From Acidihalobacter sp. (GTDB lineage Bacteria > Pseudomonadota > Gammaproteobacteria > DSM-5130 > Acidihalobacteraceae): a DNA stretch of 64,000 bases. The DNA lies in assembly GCA_027013225.1 (NCBI GenBank), contig JALUXU010000009.1, positions 32,910 through 96,909 on the forward strand, read 5' to 3'. A program made the translations under genes and the position numbers. Of the stretch, positions 53,468 through 62,098 are shown piece by piece. The notes below the pieces were generated by a model. The model was not told where the DNA came from and did no database searches. It saw nothing but the letters and a program-made list of their open reading frames with translations. Every line of letters starts with the position of its first letter. The stretch's first letter is position 1.

Positions 53468-55261
53468 ATGTGCGGCATCGCTGGCGAATTACGTTTGGAT
53501 GAAACCAGGCCACAGATCGGTGTCATGCAAGCCATGCTGGGGTGCTTGCGAGGGCGCGGGCCGGATCATGAGGGTGTCTATGTAAAGGGCGCGGTGTTGT
53601 TGGGCCATCGCCGCCTGTCGATCATCGACTTGTCTGCAGCCGCGGATCAACCCATGCATGATCGCGACACCCACTCAACCATCGTGTTCAACGGCACCAT
53701 ATACAACTATCCCTTATTGCGCCAGGAACTACAGGCCAAAGGACATGTCTTCCGTTCTCATAGCGATACCGAGGTGATCCTGAAGGCCTATGCCGAATGG
53801 GGGGAGGCGTGCGTCGAACATTTGCTGGGTATGTTTGCCTTCGCAATTTGGGATGAAGCCACGCAGCGGCTTTTCCTGGCCCGCGATCGCCTTGGCATAA
53901 AGCCTTTGTATTACAGCAAGACCGCCGCTTGTTTTCGCTTTGCTTCCAATCTGCAGGCTTTGCGCGCGGCAGGTGCCACAACGGAATTCGATCCGATCGC
54001 CTTGCATCATCATTTCACCTTGCACGCGGTAGTGCCGGCGCCGCGCACATTATTAAGAAGCGTGCGTAAATTGCCTCCGGCTCATACGCTGAGTATTTCT
54101 GAAGATGGCCGCTTGCGCTTCCGTCGCTACTGGCACTTGCGGGCTATGCGTCCTCCTCAGCCAAAAAGTGAGGCCGAATGGCTCGAGGTGGTTCACCAGG
54201 CGTTGCGCACCGCCGTCGAAAGGCGTCTGCGAATTGCCGATGTGCCTGTTGGAGTATTGTTGTCCGGAGGTCTGGATTCGAGTCTTCTGGTGGCGTTACT
54301 CGCCGAATCAGGGGCCGATCGCCTCAAGACGTTCACGATAGGGTTCGAAGATCAGCCGGAGGAGAAGGGAAGTGAATTCGAGTACTCAGATCCGGTGGCT
54401 GAGCGCTATACAACAGAACATCACAAGTTCGAAATCCCCAACAACGAAGTCTTACACCGTTTGCCAGAAGCTGTTGCACAAATGGCTGAACCTATGGTGG
54501 CCCAGGATGCAGTCGCTTTTTATCTTCTGTCCGAGCAGGTTTCAAAACATGTGAAAGCCGTGCAATCCGGGCAAGGGGCGGACGAAGTATTCGGCGGATA
54601 TTTCTGGTATCCGAAGATGGCGGGCGCAAAGGGAGCGCCTGTAGATCGTTTCAGGCCCTTTTATTTCGATCGTGATCATGCGGAATATTTGCGCCTTGTA
54701 TCCCCCCGCTATGCATGCGGTGACGTGACTTCGGCATACATATCCGCCCGCCTGCAAGAACCAGAAGCTGAAGAATTCATCGATCAGGTATTGCGTCTCG
54801 ATGTAACCACCTTGATAGTTGACGATCCGGTGAAGCGGGTGGACAACATGACCATGGCATGGGGGCTCGAGGCGCGGGTTCCTTTCCTCGATCATGAACT
54901 CGTGGAATTGGCCGCCTCTATGCCGCCAGAACTCAAACTCCGCGACGGGGGGAAATATGCGCTCAAGAGGGTCGCGCGAGGCCGCTTGCCGGATGCGGTG
55001 ATTGATCGTAAAAAAGGCTATTTTCCCGTTCCAGCGCTCAAATACGTGCGCGGACAGGCTTATGATTTTATGGCCGATATCCTTAATTCACAGGCATGTC
55101 GGGAACGTGGCCTTCTGCAGCGCGAATATGTGGATGAATTGTTGTCGAATCCTGAAAGCGAGCAGGCGTTTACCGCCATTCGCGGCAATAAGTTATGGCA
55201 CCTTGCTGTGCTGGAACTCTGGTTGCAGCAAAACGTCGATCGCCTGCCTTCATGTCGATAA
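53468..55261 (+). CDS. Asparagine-synthase-type amidotransferase, AsnO/NAGGN-like
   Basis: The 597-residue protein has an N-terminal glutaminase domain with the nucleophile Cys2 (MCGIAGELRLDE), GRGPDHEGVYV and NGTIYNYPLLRQEL. An ATP-pyrophosphatase synthetase domain follows, with VGVLLSGGLDSSLLVALL. The sequence around RYWHLRAMRPPQPKSEAEWL, KVVQ-like VKAVQSGQGADEVFGGY and VDDPVKRVDNMTMAWGLEAR resembles the amidotransferase of N-acetylglutaminylglutamine amide synthesis, an osmolyte pathway. The usual partner (a GNAT/ATP-grasp ligase) is not adjacent, so the product is uncertain. Plain asparagine synthesis is an alternative. Confidence 0.8.
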   Translation: MCGIAGELRLDETRPQIGVMQAMLGCLRGRGPDHEGVYVKGAVLLGHRRLSIIDLSAAADQPMHDRDTHSTIVFNGTIYNYPLLRQELQAKGHVFRSHSDTEVILKAYAEWGEACVEHLLGMFAFAIWDEATQRLFLARDRLGIKPLYYSKTAACFRFASNLQALRAAGATTEFDPIALHHHFTLHAVVPAPRTLLRSVRKLPPAHTLSISEDGRLRFRRYWHLRAMRPPQPKSEAEWLEVVHQALRTAVERRLRIADVPVGVLLSGGLDSSLLVALLAESGADRLKTFTIGFEDQPEEKGSEFEYSDPVAERYTTEHHKFEIPNNEVLHRLPEAVAQMAEPMVAQDAVAFYLLSEQVSKHVKAVQSGQGADEVFGGYFWYPKMAGAKGAPVDRFRPFYFDRDHAEYLRLVSPRYACGDVTSAYISARLQEPEAEEFIDQVLRLDVTTLIVDDPVKRVDNMTMAWGLEARVPFLDHELVELAASMPPELKLRDGGKYALKRVARGRLPDAVIDRKKGYFPVPALKYVRGQAYDFMADILNSQACRERGLLQREYVDELLSNPESEQAFTAIRGNKLWHLAVLELWLQQNVDRLPSCR

Positions 55262-55470
55262 GGACTTGCAAAGATATTCAAAAAACAATGATTTTTTTGT
55301 TGACGGATGCTCTGGACACTCCTGATATTTATGCCGGAACCTGGGGGTTGATGTTATATAAAACATAGGGTTACATTGATGACTTGAGGTATTGTGCGAA
55401 TAAAGTATGAGGCGTATCATTTTCCCTGAGTTTTGCCTGAGTCGAAGGCTGGTGAAGAGGGAGCGTGGTC

Positions 55471-56343
55471 ATGAATGATTCTAATCGTCGGCGTTTTTTG
55501 CTCGGCTCTTTGGGCTTATTGGGTGGCATGGCCATGAGTCGGGCGCATGCGGAGGTTCTCAAGCCGGTTATCACGGCAGCACAGGCGCGGCCCTGGCACT
55601 TGCGGGATGTGGTAATCTGCATAGACCCTGGTCATGGTGGACGCGATCCAGGCGCCATCGGTCCTCACGGCACCTATGAAAAAGATGTGGTGCTCGATAT
55701 CGGTCATCGTCTTCGAAAATTAATTAAGGCTGAAGCGGGGATGAGCCCGGTGATGGCGCGTGATTCTGACCGCTATGTCACCCTTGAAGAGCGGGTTTAC
55801 TTTGCTCAGGAACATCGCGCCGACTTATTCGTCGCCATTCACGCCGACTCGTTTCCTACACCTCAACCCCACGGTTCTTCTGTTTACGTCTTTACTGCTC
55901 ACGGTGCGAGCAGCGAATCGGCCGCAGTGCTGGCGGAAAGCCAGAATCGCCTCGACCGATCCGTGGGGCTTGGGAGTCATAAGGATTCATTGTTGAGCCG
56001 GACCCTTTTTGATCTCGAAAGCCATGCGGTCATCGATGAAAGCCTGATCTTCGGCAAATACATCATGGACAGTATTACGCATGTAGACCCCTATCGTTAC
56101 ACCAGCGTTCAAAGGGCTCCATTTGTGGTTCTGGCTTCGCCGGCATTTCCTTCGCTTTTGGTGGAGACGGCATTCATTTCCAATCCGCAACAGGAACGCT
56201 TGTTGAGAAGCCCGGTTTTCCGGCAACGAATGGCAGTGGCTCTGCTCAAAGGCATTAAAGGCTATTTGAGTCAGCATGCGCCTCAGGGTACGCTGCTTGC
56301 CGCGAGAAGCGCCGCCGTGCGTGCATTGCGAGGACGTGTTTGA
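55471..56343 (+). CDS. Tat-exported N-acetylmuramoyl-L-alanine amidase (AmiC-type)
   Basis: This enzyme cleaves the amide bond between muramic acid and the stem peptide, for cell separation or wall turnover. A twin-arginine signal (NDSNRRRFLLGSLGLLGG) precedes the Amidase_3 domain. Zinc-ligand motifs are IDPGHGGRDPGAIGP, VAIHADSF and LVETAFISNPQQERLL. It has no AMIN domain, unlike E. coli AmiC, so the 290-residue protein is a compact form. The ATG at 55471, with GAGGGAG nine bases upstream, is preferred over a GTG at 55465. Confidence 0.88.
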   Translation: MNDSNRRRFLLGSLGLLGGMAMSRAHAEVLKPVITAAQARPWHLRDVVICIDPGHGGRDPGAIGPHGTYEKDVVLDIGHRLRKLIKAEAGMSPVMARDSDRYVTLEERVYFAQEHRADLFVAIHADSFPTPQPHGSSVYVFTAHGASSESAAVLAESQNRLDRSVGLGSHKDSLLSRTLFDLESHAVIDESLIFGKYIMDSITHVDPYRYTSVQRAPFVVLASPAFPSLLVETAFISNPQQERLLRSPVFRQRMAVALLKGIKGYLSQHAPQGTLLAARSAAVRALRGRV

Positions 56344-56535
56344 ACGCATCGCATGAATGGACAAAATAATGCGCTCCGCTTGTATATGGCAATCCATTGT
56401 CGCTAGCTCTGGACGATCTTTCGTATTCGTTTGCCAGATAATGTAGACTCACCGCGCTAATGAGCCGGCGAATTTCTTTGTATTGGTTTGGAAACCGGCA
56501 GGTAAAATCGACGCAAATCTTAATGGAGTATTTAT

Positions 56536-56874
56536 ATGGACGTTCTGGATCGGATACGCCAACAGGTTGAAAACAACCCCGTCGTTTTATATATGAAGGG
56601 CACCCCACAGTTCCCGATGTGCGGCTTTTCATCCCGTGCCGCCGAAGCGCTGAAACGTTGTGATGTTGATTTCGCATATGTAAACGTGTTGGCAGATCCT
56701 GAAATCTTCGAAAATCTGCCCCGTTTTGCCAACTGGCCAACCTTTCCGCAGTTATATATTGGCGGCAAACTGGTGGGAGGATGCGATATCACCCTTGAGC
56801 TGTTTGAAAAGGGCGAGCTCAAGCCGATGCTTGAAGAAGCCATAAAGGCAAAACAGGAAAAAGAGAGCGATTAG
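56536..56874 (+). CDS. grxD: Monothiol glutaredoxin Grx4 (GrxD)
   Basis: GrxD binds and delivers [2Fe-2S] clusters. The 112-residue protein has the monothiol active site CGFS (Cys29) in KGTPQFPMCGFSSRA, then WPTFPQLYIGGKLVGGCDIT, the glutathione-binding region. The layout is the standard single-domain form. It is convergent with rnt. Confidence 0.95.
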   Translation: MDVLDRIRQQVENNPVVLYMKGTPQFPMCGFSSRAAEALKRCDVDFAYVNVLADPEIFENLPRFANWPTFPQLYIGGKLVGGCDITLELFEKGELKPMLEEAIKAKQEKESD

Positions 56875-56995
56875 TCCCTTTGCGATATTAGCCAGGCATT
56901 CGGCGATATTTAATCTAATATCAATAGGATGGCGGATTAGGTTGAGGGTTGGTTGAGGGCCGCCAAGAAGAGGAAGTATTCGGATTAAGATCAGC

Positions 56996-57640
56996 CTATG
57001 ATCGCTTTTGGAAGCGGTTCCACGTATTGAGCACGGCGCAAAACAGGTCGGCCGTGCGTTCGGCGTCATAGCTGGCGCTGTGTGCGCGTTCGTCCTCCCA
57101 TTTCAATCCGGCTGCGCGCACCGCGCGTGACAGAACTGTTTGCCCGTAAGCCATGCCTGCGAGGGTGACGGTATCGAAAGTACTGAAAGGATGAAACGGA
57201 TTGCGTTTGTTTCCTGCCCGTTCCACAGCGGCGTTGAGAAAAGCCAGGTCGAAGCCGGCATTGTGCCCTACCAGAATCGCGCGACTGCATTCATTTTCCC
57301 TCACGGCCCGGCGAATTTCCTTGAAAATTTCACTCAGAGCCTGGTCTTCCGGCATGGCTGGCCGCAGCGGATGCCAAGGATCGATTCCAGTGATTGAAAG
57401 CGAAGCCGGATCCATGTTGGCGCCCTCGAAAGGGGCGACGTGCCGCGAGATCGTTTGGTCACGCCTCAAGTAACCATCGGCATCCATGCGCAGCGTGACC
57501 GCGGCGATTTGTAACAAAGCGTCTGTCTGGGGATTGAACCCCCCTGTCTCGACATCGACCACGACGGGCAAAAAACCTCGAAAGCGTTTGCCCATTGGAG
57601 TGAATTCGCCTGCGGCGTCATTTTTGTAAGATTCGTTCAT
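56996..57640 (-). CDS. rnt: Ribonuclease T
   Basis: RNase T trims the 3' ends of tRNA and other stable RNAs. The 214-residue DEDD exonuclease has Exo [20 protein letters not shown], Exo [17 protein letters not shown] and Exo [18 protein letters not shown], with the catalytic acids in each. It starts with a region (KRFRGFLPV) typical of gammaproteobacterial Rnt. It is close to grxD as in Pseudomonas. Confidence 0.94.
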   Translation of the reverse strand: MNESYKNDAAGEFTPMGKRFRGFLPVVVDVETGGFNPQTDALLQIAAVTLRMDADGYLRRDQTISRHVAPFEGANMDPASLSITGIDPWHPLRPAMPEDQALSEIFKEIRRAVRENECSRAILVGHNAGFDLAFLNAAVERAGNKRNPFHPFSTFDTVTLAGMAYGQTVLSRAVRAAGLKWEDERAHSASYDAERTADLFCAVLNTWNRFQKRS

Positions 57641-57957
57641 GATGTGAAGCTTACCGCAATCGATGTATTTGATGCGATGAAAGTGAGAATGAGGCGCCTA
57701 ATCGAGAGAAATATGGCATTCAAAAACAAAGCGCTATGTGGAAAACTTTTATACAAACCGGAACCGTCAATTCCAGTCCAGGAGTGATTTTAAAAGGTGC
57801 GAAGGCGCCATGTTTTGCATATCAGACCGCTGAAGACGCGTCCAAAACAAGGCATAATCAATCAATTCGTGAAATTTTACTTAATATTCGTCGTAGCTGG
57901 ATCAAGCAAGGCCCGCCGTAATTGAAGACGGTTGTGATGTTCTGAGGAGAAGGAGAT
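57641..57957. other. Intergenic region before the pdh operon
   Basis: This divergent region between rnt and aceE must carry promoters for both. A 61-codon frame at 57736-57921 has no coding features I trust. No PdhR-type site was found. Confidence 0.4.
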
Positions 57958-57972
57958 ATCCTTAAGGATGTC
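57955..57972. promoter_or_regulatory. Dyad over the start of the short ORF before aceE
   Basis: GATATCC-TTAA-GGATGTC is a 7-bp inverted repeat with one T-G pair; its core ATCCTTAAGGAT is perfect. It lies between a strong ribosome-binding sequence and the ATG at 57968, so it could be an operator or an mRNA stem that hides the start codon. Confidence 0.3.
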
Positions 57973-58066
57973 TCAAAATTGGAGCTGGTATCCGCGAGCT
58001 TTGGCCTTTCCCTCGATTCCGGCAGTTGGTTGGATCTTGGCTCTATGGAAGATAGAAATTTATTAA
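57968..58066 (+). CDS. Possible short leader ORF (32 codons) before aceE
   Basis: The ATG at 57968 follows the purine-rich GAGGAGAAGGAG by about ten bases, a stronger Shine-Dalgarno than that of most genes here. The frame ends with TAA 16 bases before the aceE ATG. The peptide would have four tryptophans, a proline-containing hydrophobic middle (ALAFPSIPAVGWILALW) and a charged end. It resembles nothing I know. It may be a translated leader or small membrane peptide, or chance. Confidence 0.35.
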   Translation: MSQNWSWYPRALAFPSIPAVGWILALWKIEIY

Positions 58067-58082
58067 AACCGCGGAGGTTTGA

Positions 58083-60752
58083 ATGAACGCTGTACCCCCT
58101 TATATGGATATGGATGCTGATGCGCAAGAAACCCAGGAATGGATCGAAGCGCTTGAATCGGTCATCGAGCGCGAAGGTATCGAGCGCGCGCATTTCCTGC
58201 TCGAACACCTTATCGACAAGGCACGTCGTTCTGGAGCATATCTTCCTTATTCGGCGAATACAGCTTATGTCAATACTATTCCGCCGCATCTGGAAGAAAT
58301 CCTGCCGGGCGATCCTGCCATGGAGCGCCGCATCCGCTCATTGATTCGCTGGAATGCACTGGCCATGGTGGTAAAGGCCAATCGCAAAAGTTCCGAGCTG
58401 GGGGGGCATATCGCAAGTTTTGCCTCCATAGCTACGCTTTACGATGTGGGCTTTAATCATTTTTGGCGCGCACCGAGCCATGAGCATGGTGGAGACCTCA
58501 TTTATTTCCAGGGACACTCTTCTCCTGGAATTTATGCGCGCGCTTTTCTCGAGGGGCGGCTGACCGAGGAACAGCTGGATAATTTTCGCCAGGAAGTGGA
58601 TGGCCACGGTTTGCCTTCCTATCCTCACCCCTGGTTGATGCCTGATTTCTGGCAATTCCCGACCGTTTCAATGGGGCTGGGGCCGCTGCAGGCCGTATAT
58701 CAGGCCAGATTCATGAAATATTTGCATCATCGCGGGATTGTCGATACCCACGATCGGAAAGTGTGGTGCTTCATTGGCGATGGTGAAATGGACGAGCCCG
58801 AGAGTACCGCCGGCATTTCTTTGGCGGCGCGTGAAAAACTCGATAACCTGATTTTCGTCATTAACTGCAATCTGCAGCGGCTCGATGGGCCTGTTCGAGG
58901 CAACGGAAAAGTTGTTCAGGAATTCGAAGCATTGTTCCGCGGTGCCGGCTGGAACGTCATCAAGGTATTGTGGGGGCGTTATTGGGATCCTTTATTAGCG
59001 CGGGATCATGATGGCCTGTTGCAAAAACGCATGATGGAAGCCGTGGACGGCGATTATCAGAATTACAAGTCCAAGGATGGCGCTTATGTGCGGGAACATT
59101 TTTTCGGGAAGTATCCGGAGCTCAAGGCGATGGTCGCCAGCATGTCTGATGAGGATATCTGGCGCTTGAACAGGGGCGGGCATGACCCCTATAAGGTGTA
59201 TGCCGCTTATGCCCAAGCAAGCAAGCATACAGGGCAGCCCACAGTTATTTTGGCCCACACGGTCAAAGGTTATGGAATGGGAACAGCGGGGCAGGGTCAA
59301 AACCGCACTCATCAGCAGAAAAAACTGCATGATGATGACCTGGTGTCTTTTCGCGATCGTTTTGATATTCCGCTTACGGATGAAGAAGCCAAGGCCTGCA
59401 AATATGTTTGTCCCGCCGATGATAGTCCGGAGATCAAATACTTGCGTGAGCGGCGCGCCGCGTTAGGTGGTTCTCTGCCGGTTCGCCACTCTTTGGCTAC
59501 TCCGCTGGAGGTGCCGGGACTGGAGGCATTCGAGGCCTTGCTCAAGGACAGTGGTGATCGCGAATTGTCAACCACAATGGCTTTTGTCCGCATTCTTACC
59601 ACGCTGGTCAGAGACAAGAAGATAGGGAAAAACATCGTTCCCATCGTTCCGGACGAGGCTCGTACTTTTGGCATGGAGGGCATGTTCCGGCAACTTGGCA
59701 TTTATTCTTCAGTGGGCCAGATTTATACGCCTGAAGACAAAGACCAGATCATGTTCTACAAGGAAGACAAGAGCGGGCAGATACTGGAAGAGGGCATCAA
59801 CGAGGCGGGCGCGGTCTGCTCCTGGATTGCCGCTTCAACGGCGTACGCCAACCATGGCGTGAACATGGTGCCGTTCTATATCTTCTATTCCATGTTCGGT
59901 TTCCAAAGAGTGGGTGATTTCATCTGGGCGGCTGGCGATATGCAGTCGAGAGGTTTTCTGATAGGGGGAACAGCGGGGCGCACGACGCTGGCCGGAGAAG
60001 GCTTGCAGCATCAAGACGGCCATAGTCAGATCATGGCGGGCCTGGTGCCTAATTGCGTGAGCTACGATCCGACGTTCGCCTATGAACTCGCCGTCATCGT
60101 GCGTGAGGGCTTGCGCCGCATGTATCACGAGCAGGATAAGATTTTTTATTACATCACGGTGATGAATGAAAATTATCACCATCCCGCCATGCCCGCAGGG
60201 GTTGAGGCCGATATCATCAAAGGGCTGTATCTTTTCCATAAGGGAAAGCCCAAAAAGAAGAAGGTTCAGTTGCTCGGTTCGGGTACTATTTTGCGCGAAG
60301 TGGTCGCCGCTTCCGAACTTTTGGAGAAAGACTTCGGCGTGGCCGCCGATATCTGGAGCGCACCGAGTTTCAACGAGCTTTACCGTGACTGCCTGGCAAC
60401 CGAACGCTGGAATCGCCTGCATCCGGAGGAATCTCCGCGCGAATGCCATGTGCAGCGCCAATTCAAAGGAGTAAGCGGTCCATTCGTGGCGGCCACGGAC
60501 TATGTGAAAGCGTTTGCCGATCAGATTAGAGCCTGGGTGCCCGGCCATTATGTGGTGCTGGGTACGGATGGTTATGGACGTAGCGATACACGGGCTCAAT
60601 TGCGCAAGTTTTTTGAGGTCGATCGCTATCATGTAGTCATAGCGGCGCTCAAGGCGCTGGCGGATGAAGGTGCCATTTCTGCTTCAGAGGTTGGAAAAGC
60701 GATCAAGCTCTATGGGATCGACCCGAACAAACCCAATCCACCCACTGTCTGA
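58083..60752 (+). CDS. aceE: Pyruvate dehydrogenase E1 component (homodimeric) AceE
   Basis: AceE decarboxylates pyruvate with thiamine diphosphate and passes the acetyl group to the lipoyl arm of AceF. The 889-residue length is that of the gammaproteobacterial homodimeric E1. Visible motifs: IASFASIATLYDVGFNHFW, the ThDP/Mg motif CFIGDGEMDEPESTAGISL with NCNLQRLDGPVRGNGK, HTVKGYGMGTAGQGQNRTHQ, and the C-terminal GVAADIWSAPSFNELYRD. GGAGG precedes the ATG. It is the first gene of an aceE-aceF-lpd operon. Confidence 0.97.
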   Translation: MNAVPPYMDMDADAQETQEWIEALESVIEREGIERAHFLLEHLIDKARRSGAYLPYSANTAYVNTIPPHLEEILPGDPAMERRIRSLIRWNALAMVVKANRKSSELGGHIASFASIATLYDVGFNHFWRAPSHEHGGDLIYFQGHSSPGIYARAFLEGRLTEEQLDNFRQEVDGHGLPSYPHPWLMPDFWQFPTVSMGLGPLQAVYQARFMKYLHHRGIVDTHDRKVWCFIGDGEMDEPESTAGISLAAREKLDNLIFVINCNLQRLDGPVRGNGKVVQEFEALFRGAGWNVIKVLWGRYWDPLLARDHDGLLQKRMMEAVDGDYQNYKSKDGAYVREHFFGKYPELKAMVASMSDEDIWRLNRGGHDPYKVYAAYAQASKHTGQPTVILAHTVKGYGMGTAGQGQNRTHQQKKLHDDDLVSFRDRFDIPLTDEEAKACKYVCPADDSPEIKYLRERRAALGGSLPVRHSLATPLEVPGLEAFEALLKDSGDRELSTTMAFVRILTTLVRDKKIGKNIVPIVPDEARTFGMEGMFRQLGIYSSVGQIYTPEDKDQIMFYKEDKSGQILEEGINEAGAVCSWIAASTAYANHGVNMVPFYIFYSMFGFQRVGDFIWAAGDMQSRGFLIGGTAGRTTLAGEGLQHQDGHSQIMAGLVPNCVSYDPTFAYELAVIVREGLRRMYHEQDKIFYYITVMNENYHHPAMPAGVEADIIKGLYLFHKGKPKKKKVQLLGSGTILREVVAASELLEKDFGVAADIWSAPSFNELYRDCLATERWNRLHPEESPRECHVQRQFKGVSGPFVAATDYVKAFADQIRAWVPGHYVVLGTDGYGRSDTRAQLRKFFEVDRYHVVIAALKALADEGAISASEVGKAIKLYGIDPNKPNPPTV

Positions 60753-60769
60753 GCGCCGGGAGTAGACGT

Positions 60770-62077
60770 ATGTCGGAATTGAAAGAAATACGCGTGCCTG
60801 ATATCGGTGATTTCAAGTCGGTCGAAGTCATTGAGGTTTTGGTTCACGAAGGTGATGTCATCGCGCCCGAGGATTCGTTGATTACTCTGGAATCAGATAA
60901 GGCGAGCATGGAAATTCCCGCTCCAGAAGCAGGCACGGTTCGCGAGGTCAAGGTCAAGGTCGGCGATCATGTCGCTGAGGGCTCGCCTATTCTGGTTATT
61001 GAGCCGGTTGGCGAGAAGGTGGATGCAAATAAGCTTTCCTCATCCCCCACGGAAACATCAACAAAGTCGGCTGCGCCTTCTCCATCGGCCTTTGCGCCCC
61101 CAACGAGCGAGAGCCGATCTCAAGCGGCGCCTCCCCATAACAAACCATCGCCGACCGCACATATTCATGAGGAACGCTTTCGCAAAGCGCATGCGAGCCC
61201 GTCGGTACGCCGATTCGCTAGAGAGCTGGGCGTCGATCTGGGAGATGTGCATGGCAGTGGGAACAAAGGACGGATCTTGCGTAAGGACGTACAATCGCAT
61301 GTCAAGCATGTCCTGTCGCAATTGTCCGCTGGCGGCGGTTTGGGTGTGGCGCCCATGCCCGAGATCGACTTTGCCCAATTCGGTGAAGTTGAAACGCAGC
61401 CGTTGACCCGCATCAATAAATTGACCGGACAGAATCTGCATCGCAACTGGGTGACCGTGCCCCATGTCACTCAATTCGACGAGGCCGATGTCACTGAGCT
61501 TGAATCTTTCCGCAAAGAAATGGTGAGGGAATATGCGGAAAAAGGCGTGAAGCTTACCTTGCTCGCCTTCCTGATGAAGGCCGTTGTATCCGCCTTGCGG
61601 GAATTCCCCCGGTTCAATGCTTCACTGGATGCGAGCCGGGAAAATCTGATTCTCAAGAAATATTTCCACATCGGAATCGCAGTGGATACGCAGGATGGTT
61701 TGGTTGTGCCGGTAATTCGGGATGTTGATCGGAAGAGCCTGATGGATCTGGCGCGCGAATTGGGTGAGGTTTCAATTCGTGCCAGGGAAAAGAAACTTAA
61801 ACCTTCCGACATGCAGGGTGGCTGTTTTTCCATTTCCAGCCTGGGTGGCATAGGAGGGACTGCTTTTACCCCTATCATCAACGCGCCAGAAGTAGCCATC
61901 CTGGGCGTATCACGTACCCGTTGGCATCCTGTTTACAAAGACGGCGAATTTGTGCCGAGATTGATGCTGCCTTTATCGCTCTCATATGACCATCGGGTCA
62001 TCGACGGTGCTCTGGGCGCGCGTTTTACCACCTTCCTCAGTAAATTGCTGTCGGACACGCGGCGGATGCTGCTCTAA
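60770..62077 (+). CDS. aceF: Dihydrolipoamide acetyltransferase E2 AceF, single lipoyl domain
   Basis: AceF forms the core of the complex and transfers acetyl groups to CoA. One lipoyl domain (residues 1-80) has Lys44 in ESDKASMEIPAPEAG. A flexible Ala/Pro/Ser linker leads to the E1/E3-binding domain (HASPSVRRFARELGVDL, GSGNKGRILRKDV). The catalytic domain ends with LSYDHRVIDGALGARFT, holding the active-site His. E. coli AceF has three lipoyl domains; here there is one, and another sits on Lpd. The gap to aceE is 17 bases. Confidence 0.96.
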   Translation: MSELKEIRVPDIGDFKSVEVIEVLVHEGDVIAPEDSLITLESDKASMEIPAPEAGTVREVKVKVGDHVAEGSPILVIEPVGEKVDANKLSSSPTETSTKSAAPSPSAFAPPTSESRSQAAPPHNKPSPTAHIHEERFRKAHASPSVRRFARELGVDLGDVHGSGNKGRILRKDVQSHVKHVLSQLSAGGGLGVAPMPEIDFAQFGEVETQPLTRINKLTGQNLHRNWVTVPHVTQFDEADVTELESFRKEMVREYAEKGVKLTLLAFLMKAVVSALREFPRFNASLDASRENLILKKYFHIGIAVDTQDGLVVPVIRDVDRKSLMDLARELGEVSIRAREKKLKPSDMQGGCFSISSLGGIGGTAFTPIINAPEVAILGVSRTRWHPVYKDGEFVPRLMLPLSLSYDHRVIDGALGARFTTFLSKLLSDTRRMLL

Positions 62078-62098
62078 TAATCGCCGGAGGAATCAGCC

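Noticed and set aside
57958..58040. PdhR operator before aceE
   Set aside because: The PdhR consensus (AATTGGT-N3-ACCAATT) is not present; only one half-like ATTGG near 57978 occurs.
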